Source: JAVKLU01 sp031538895
Lineage (GTDB): Bacteria > Pseudomonadota > Gammaproteobacteria > Burkholderiales > Burkholderiaceae
DNA: 7,580 nucleotides
Reading direction: 5' to 3'
NCBI GenBank assembly: GCA_031538895.1
Contig: JAVKLU010000044.1
Span: 1-7,580 of the forward strand
Within the stretch, counting starts at the first letter, position 1. Every line of letters starts with the position of its first letter. Shown one piece after another: positions 3,685-7,580 of the stretch. The position numbers and the translations under genes were made by a program. The notes beneath the pieces were generated by a model. It was not told the origin of the DNA. It worked only from the letters and a program-made list of their open reading frames with translations, and ran no database searches.

Positions 3685-5991
3685 ATGAAATTATTTATTT
3701 GTGAAAAACCCTCACAAGCCAAAGATATCGCACCCCACATAGGCGCAAACACTCGTGGTGATGGGTGTATGACCGGCAATGGTGTGGCCATTACTTGGTG
3801 TGTCGGCCATTTGATGGAACAATCGCCGCCTGAATACTACAACCCAGCTTTAAAAAGTTGGGACATCAAGTTGTTACCCGTTATTCCAACGACTTGGCAT
3901 ATCGGCGTGAAGCCCGATCTTAAAAAACAATACGATATTGTTGCAAGATTGATCAAAAGTGCTGAGTCAGTAGTGATCGCTACCGATGCAGATAGCGAAG
4001 GTGAAGTCATTGCGCGTGAAGTACTGGATCATGTGGGCTACACAGGATTAATCAATCGTCTCTGGCTTGCTGCATTAGATGATGCCTCGATTAAAAAGGC
4101 GCTTAGCAAGTTATTGCCCAACGAGAAAACACTCCCGCTCTACTGGCGCGGCCTAGGACGTGCTCGTGCAGACTGGATCGCTGGTATGAACCTGACAATG
4201 AGTCTGACTAAAGCTTTCGGTACCGGAGGCAAAGGCGGCACTTTACACTGTGGACGCGTACAGACACCAGTACTTGGCTTAATCGTACGGCGTGAGCGCG
4301 AAATCAAAGTGTTTAATCCTAAGAAGCATTACGACCTAGACGCAGTATTTGAAATCGAAGGTAAGCCCGTGCCTTTTAACTGGGTCAAGCCTAAAGGCTT
4401 ACTTGATGAGGCGGGTCACATTGTGGATGCGGCCAAAGTCAAAGCCATTGCGGACACCCTTAAAAATGCGCTAGGAACAGTTCAGTTAGTCGATACCACT
4501 CCCCAGCGTGAGTTGGCCCCTCTCCCTTTTTCTCTGGGCGCTTTGCAAAGAGCGGCCTCAGCGCGGTTTGGTATGAAGGCTCAAACCGTGCTTGATGTCG
4601 CTCAGTCACTTTACGAAAAACATAAAGCAACGAGCTACCCACGTACGGATGCGGAGCATCTGCCGACATCTATGTTTGCAGAAGCAAGAGGTGTGGTTGA
4701 TGCGCTCAATAAAGTCGATCCAGAATTAGGGAGTCTGGTTGAACAAATCAAATCTTCAGACGCTTTGAATAAAGCTGGACGTGCGTTTAACGATAAAAAA
4801 ATTACAGCTCACCATGCCATCATTCCGACGGCCAATCTGCGTGTGATTTTGAAAGAGATGAACAGTAATGAGCGAGTGATTTATCAACTCATTCGTGATC
4901 GTTATTTAATGCAGTTTTTAGGCGATTTTGAATACGATCAAACTCGAATCGAAGTCAGCTGTCAATCACATTCTTTCGTGGTCACAGGCAAAGCACCAAC
5001 CCGCCAAGGTTGGCGGGTTTTAGAGCCGCTTAAAACCGAAGCAGATAAAGCTAAGGCTAAAGACCTCGATGATGCAGAGACAAGTGAAGTTGCCGTTGAT
5101 TCACTGCCTCAAACTAAAGTCGGGGCAGCAGCACCTAACCTTGATGCACAAGTTAAGGCACTAAAAACTAAGCCGCCTAAACGCTACACCGAAGGTACTT
5201 TACTCGGGGCGATGGAGTCAATTGATAAAGTGATTGACGATCCGCGCCTAAAAGCCATCATGAAGGGCAAGGAAAAAGCCGGTATCGGCACGGATGCCAC
5301 TCGGGCAAGCATCATTGAAGGTTTGTTTAAACGCGAGTACATTGCGAACGATAAAAAGGCGATCGTTCCTACGGACAAAGGTGATGCACTGATTACCCTG
5401 ATCGAGAAAGTCTCACCAGCAATGGTCGATCCGGCTTTGACTGCTTTGTGGGAAGAGCTTTTAGCACAGGTCGAAGCTGGTCAACTGTCTCTTGAAAAAT
5501 TTGAAGCAAGCTTGGCCAAGTTTGTAGGTGATTCCATCACCACTATTAAATCGGTATCAGCCACCGGTACCGTAGCCAGAATTGGTGTGATTCATGCGTC
5601 GTCAAATAAATCAGGACAGTCCGAACGAAGTGCGGAGGAATATCCCTGCCCAGTATGCGGGAAGGGATATCTGAGGCAGTTACCTCGTCCGAGGGGAGGA
5701 TTCTTTTGGGGGTGCAATCGTTACCGAGAAGCAGATGGCAATTGTAAAGCCACCTTCGCTGAACTTGACGGAAAGCCTGACTTGAATACAGGGGCTAGAT
5801 TGGCGAATTTGATGCTTGCCAGAAAAGTATCGGGGATTAAAGTATCAGAGACTTCTCCAAAAATTGGAAAGCCCTGTCCTAAGTGCGGTACCGGTAAACA
5901 AACCGGCCGATCACACAAAGCAACTGGAAAACCTTATGTAGGCTGCACCAATTATCCAAATTGTAATTTCTTTGAGTGGGTCAAAATATGA
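3685..5991 (+). CDS. topB: DNA topoisomerase III (type IA), ICE-encoded, with two C-terminal zinc ribbons
   Basis: TopB cuts one DNA strand through a 5'-phosphotyrosine and passes the other, decatenating replication or transfer intermediates. The TOPRIM domain opens with MKLFICEKPSQA (Glu7) and holds the metal-binding D101-A-D103-S-E105 motif. GRVQTP is at 190-195, the catalytic tyrosine is Tyr318 in SYPRTD, HHAIIPT is at 376-382, and GIGTDATRA is at 533-541. The 768-residue length exceeds the ~650 of chromosomal E. coli TopB because two four-cysteine zinc ribbons follow (C655, C658, C677, C687 and C731, C734, C754, C760). ATG 3685 was chosen over the in-frame TTG at 3664 because it starts the family sequence and has GAGG five bases upstream. 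The next gene starts inside its stop codon. A terminator-like hairpin occurs within the gene at 4998-5021. Confidence 0.97.
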   Translation: MKLFICEKPSQAKDIAPHIGANTRGDGCMTGNGVAITWCVGHLMEQSPPEYYNPALKSWDIKLLPVIPTTWHIGVKPDLKKQYDIVARLIKSAESVVIATDADSEGEVIAREVLDHVGYTGLINRLWLAALDDASIKKALSKLLPNEKTLPLYWRGLGRARADWIAGMNLTMSLTKAFGTGGKGGTLHCGRVQTPVLGLIVRREREIKVFNPKKHYDLDAVFEIEGKPVPFNWVKPKGLLDEAGHIVDAAKVKAIADTLKNALGTVQLVDTTPQRELAPLPFSLGALQRAASARFGMKAQTVLDVAQSLYEKHKATSYPRTDAEHLPTSMFAEARGVVDALNKVDPELGSLVEQIKSSDALNKAGRAFNDKKITAHHAIIPTANLRVILKEMNSNERVIYQLIRDRYLMQFLGDFEYDQTRIEVSCQSHSFVVTGKAPTRQGWRVLEPLKTEADKAKAKDLDDAETSEVAVDSLPQTKVGAAAPNLDAQVKALKTKPPKRYTEGTLLGAMESIDKVIDDPRLKAIMKGKEKAGIGTDATRASIIEGLFKREYIANDKKAIVPTDKGDALITLIEKVSPAMVDPALTALWEELLAQVEAGQLSLEKFEASLAKFVGDSITTIKSVSATGTVARIGVIHASSNKSGQSERSAEEYPCPVCGKGYLRQLPRPRGGFFWGCNRYREADGNCKATFAELDGKPDLNTGARLANLMLARKVSGIKVSETSPKIGKPCPKCGTGKQTGRSHKATGKPYVGCTNYPNCNFFEWVKI
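4998..5021 (+). other. Intrinsic-terminator-like hairpin inside topB
   Basis: AACCCGCCAA (4998-5007) and TTGGCGGGTT (5010-5019) are exact complements with GG between. As RNA this gives a GC-rich eight-pair stem (AACCCGCC/GGCGGGTT) with a six-base loop, running into TTTT (5018-5021). It encodes TRQGWRV in the middle of the gene, so it cannot be the end of the coding unit. It may be a premature-termination or pausing site. Confidence 0.5.
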
Positions 5992-6542
5992 AAACATCAA
6001 AAAATTCTGGATTTATGTTGAATTCATTAGTTGCTTTGTGTTGCGCTAAGCACATGCCATTCATTGCTCACGAATTGACGTCAAAGGAGTATCGTACTTT
6101 CTGGAAATGGCGGAAACAAATTGACCAGATCAAATTTGATCAGTTGCAAACACAAGAAAAAATGGATGGCGTGCCTAGGGGCCCTAAGCACAACTGGACA
6201 ACTGGGAAAGTGCACAACTCCCAATGGTTAAGACGACATCGGCCAAATGAAATGGTGGTTGAACGCATCTACCCAATTTGGAATCCCGTTTCAAATTTGA
6301 TTAAACACAATAATCGACCTGTCTATGTTGCTCTGCTACGAAGCAGCGTTTACGGGTTGAGTTACGTCTATCTTGACGGAAAAATTCAATATTGTGTGGA
6401 CTTAGGTAATGATTATTGGTTTGAAGATTTAGAAAAAAATAATCTGTTTTTTGGGCAATCTGTTTCTGAGCGTTACCCGATTTTACCTTGGCGAGAAATC
6501 GCTAGGGGAGCACAAGTGCCATCGGTAAATTTGGTTTTGTAG
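5988..6542 (+). CDS. Hypothetical protein coupled to topB, 184 aa
   Basis: No family recognised. The protein starts MKTSKNSGFMLNSLVALCCA, with a modestly hydrophobic N terminus (about residues 9-27) that is not a convincing signal peptide. It continues with the aromatic and basic segment FWKWRKQIDQIKFDQL. The second half (about 85-165) looks like alternating beta strands, for example RPVYVALLRSSVYGLSYVYL, DGKIQYCVDL and DYWFEDL, and ends near LPWREIARGAQ. It is rich in Trp and Tyr. ATG 5988 overlaps the topB stop as ATGA, so translation is probably coupled to topB, which argues for a shared process. The in-frame GTG at 5976 was set aside because it lies within topB and has no better ribosome binding site. 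Its stop is one base from the stop of the convergent gene. Confidence 0.82.
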   Translation: MKTSKNSGFMLNSLVALCCAKHMPFIAHELTSKEYRTFWKWRKQIDQIKFDQLQTQEKMDGVPRGPKHNWTTGKVHNSQWLRRHRPNEMVVERIYPIWNPVSNLIKHNNRPVYVALLRSSVYGLSYVYLDGKIQYCVDLGNDYWFEDLEKNNLFFGQSVSERYPILPWREIARGAQVPSVNLVL

Positions 6543-6543
6543 A

Positions 6544-7356
6544 TTATTTGATAATCGTAACTTTTCTAATGTCATCAATTTTGCAATAAAGCTTCTTTTT
6601 ACCTGATTCTCTCATTGTGCCAAGCACAAGCACATTAATTCCTGCAAGTTCTTCAAGATCACTTATTTTAAATTGAGTTAAAAAATCTTTAACAAACCGC
6701 TCTTCAACTAAAAAACTAAATCCTGCCCCCCCAGTATTTAGCCACACACTTTTTGAAGCATCTCTTCTTGCTCCGGTTAATTGGCCCCAAAATCCTTTTA
6801 ATAATCCAATTTCTAACGGATTAATTTCTTTAAAATTTACAAATAAATTTGAAAACGAATAGATTTGATCATCAAATTCAAGCGTTCTCTGTGATTTGCT
6901 AAATTCAGGTGCAATAAGAAAGTTTTTTAATAATGTTGTTAAGCCGTAATGGGAGCTACGAGTTCTTTCGTTTGAACCTGTATGTCTTTGGTGTGGTTTA
7001 TTACCCGTTGAGCCATGTCGCCCGTCGCTTGAAGAGTGAGCGTGGTTTTTGACCACTTTAAGTACTAATTTGATATGTGTTCCAGTATTGCGAATGGCAT
7101 TGACAACTTCAACTGCCGATGACGAATCTTCTTGACTGTTTGTATTCATCGTAGATGCATTACATCCCTCTTTATGAGGCTTTGCACCAAAACAAGGTGG
7201 CTTCCCGTCAATAGTTCTCTTTCGAAAATAAGCAGCTGCATTACAAAGTACGCAAACTAGATGGTGGCGTTTATCCTCGAGAACATCCTCTCGCAACATT
7301 GAAAACGTGACCGCATCATATGTTTTACCATCCCTTGTACATAAAGCGATTTTCAT
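6544..7356 (-). CDS. Hypothetical protein with N-terminal CoiA-like zinc-binding module, 270 aa
   Basis: Residues 1-66 form a probable zinc module: MKIALCTRDGKTYDA, then CVLC (C35, C38), then KPPCFGAKPHKEGC (C55, H61, C65). The layout of a short basic strand, CxxC and a late FxxxPH segment resembles the N-terminal domain of CoiA-like competence/nuclease proteins, but no nuclease motif is visible. A polar, His-rich linker (about 104-137, several His, Ser, Gly and Arg) follows. The C-terminal domain (about 138-270) holds GFWGQLTGARR and, near the end, alternating strands (INVLVLGTM, KLYCKIDDIRKVTI) that could be OB-fold-like. Nucleic-acid binding is therefore plausible but inferred. The ATG at 7356 follows AGGGGGA on the minus strand. 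It is transcribed towards topB and converges on 5988-6542. Alternative: a stand-alone accessory gene unrelated to ICE function. Confidence 0.8.
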   Translation of the reverse strand: MKIALCTRDGKTYDAVTFSMLREDVLEDKRHHLVCVLCNAAAYFRKRTIDGKPPCFGAKPHKEGCNASTMNTNSQEDSSSAVEVVNAIRNTGTHIKLVLKVVKNHAHSSSDGRHGSTGNKPHQRHTGSNERTRSSHYGLTTLLKNFLIAPEFSKSQRTLEFDDQIYSFSNLFVNFKEINPLEIGLLKGFWGQLTGARRDASKSVWLNTGGAGFSFLVEERFVKDFLTQFKISDLEELAGINVLVLGTMRESGKKKLYCKIDDIRKVTIIK

Positions 7357-7388
7357 AAAAAATTCCCCCTGTTTTTAATTCGAGCTTC

Positions 7389-7394
7389 TATAAT
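7389..7394 (+). promoter_or_regulatory. Consensus -10 box pointing out of the window
   Basis: TATAAT (7389-7394) is an exact -10 match on the plus strand, but the -35 position (CCCCTG at 17-bp spacing) is poor. A transcript from here would start near 7401 and read through the hairpin-rich region towards genes beyond the window. Confidence 0.25.
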
Positions 7395-7414
7395 TACACA
7401 AAGTAGCAGTTTTT

Positions 7415-7580
7415 CACCGTTCACTGACGGTTTCAGTGTGCTTGATTGAGTGTTATCAATCGCCCTTGTAGCAAGAAGCACAACAGTCTCATGCAAGTTG
7501 TGTGGCTGGTCTTGACCAGTTTGAGATTTCTTTTTACGACCCGCTTGTGGGATTCAATCCCGCAGGCTGGGCTTGATCTC
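7415..7580 (+). other. Non-coding stretch rich in small inverted repeats
   Basis: Between the minus-strand gene and the window edge I see no convincing gene but five short inverted repeats: ACCGT/ACGGT (7416-7431), which competes with CACTGA/TCAGTG (7422-7438); GATTGA/TCAATC (7444-7461); CTGGTC/GACCAG (7506-7519); and GTGGGATT/AATCCCGC (7547-7563, one G-T pair) flanked by CCCGC and GGCTGGG. With the -10 box at 7389 this could be a structured leader or small RNA, or a set of protein sites, cut by the window end. Confidence 0.35.

Noticed and set aside
4460..5918. Minus-strand frames opposite topB
   Set aside because: They lie within a fully supported topoisomerase gene and have no independent signals.
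6128..6141. 14-nt palindrome GATCAAATTTGATC
   Set aside because: Short, AT-rich and inside coding sequence; one such site is expected by chance in several kilobases, unlike the 27- and 33-nt palindromes.
7547..7563. tRNA T-arm on the plus strand
   Set aside because: A 5-bp stem with a 7-base loop is present, but the loop is ATTCAAT, shifted by one from the normal TTCRANY, and no acceptor, D or anticodon arms can be placed upstream.
7491..7580. Open plus-strand frame from ATG 7491 to the window end
   Set aside because: It has no ribosome binding site, starts inside the inverted-repeat region and encodes a sequence with no recognisable feature. It probably stays open by chance, and its end cannot be seen.

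Overview
The window looks like an internal piece of an integrative conjugative element (ICE) or related genomic island in a proteobacterium, probably a gammaproteobacterium with a moderately AT-rich genome. The main argument is gene order: a TIGR03761/PFL_4669-type ICE protein, a DUF3158-type protein, a short single-stranded DNA-binding protein and a long DNA topoisomerase III (TopB) run in the same direction. As far as I recall, this is the conserved DNA-processing block of elements related to SPI-7, PFGI-1, pKLC102 and ICEHin1056. The host species cannot be named from the sequence. No integrase, att site, tRNA, transposase or conjugation gene lies in the window.

Layout. Positions 1-432 hold a non-coding tandem array of twelve 35- or 37-bp units. 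All units share a constant core, and they are separated by small palindromes whose two arms change together. Next is a head-to-head pair: a 56-residue coiled-coil-like protein on the minus strand (445-615) and an unrecognised 166-residue protein on the plus strand (614-1114), with start codons overlapping in CATG. The plus strand continues with TIGR03761 (1142-2044), DUF3158 (2050-2514) and ssb (2578-2976). Between ssb and topB sits an unusual pair: a 69-residue minus-strand gene (2973-3182) whose stop overlaps the ssb stop, and a divergent 118-residue plus-strand gene (3198-3554). These two starts share one palindromic Shine-Dalgarno block. topB (3685-5991) is followed by an unknown gene (5988-6542) that begins inside the topB stop codon. 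An unknown minus-strand gene with a putative N-terminal zinc-binding module (6544-7356) converges on it with one base between the stops. The last 220 bases are non-coding and rich in small inverted repeats.

How the parts fit. SSB and TopB are expected to protect and decatenate DNA during replication or transfer of the element. TIGR03761 and DUF3158 are conserved ICE proteins of unknown biochemical role. Their spacing suggests one or two polycistronic transcripts, with extra control suggested by a hairpin over the topB ribosome binding site. The two short minus-strand genes would be transcribed antisense to the main block from promoters inside their neighbours. The array, the paired small genes, the unknown genes after topB, and two long perfect palindromes inside coding sequence (1734-1760 and 3484-3516) are the least explained parts of the window.
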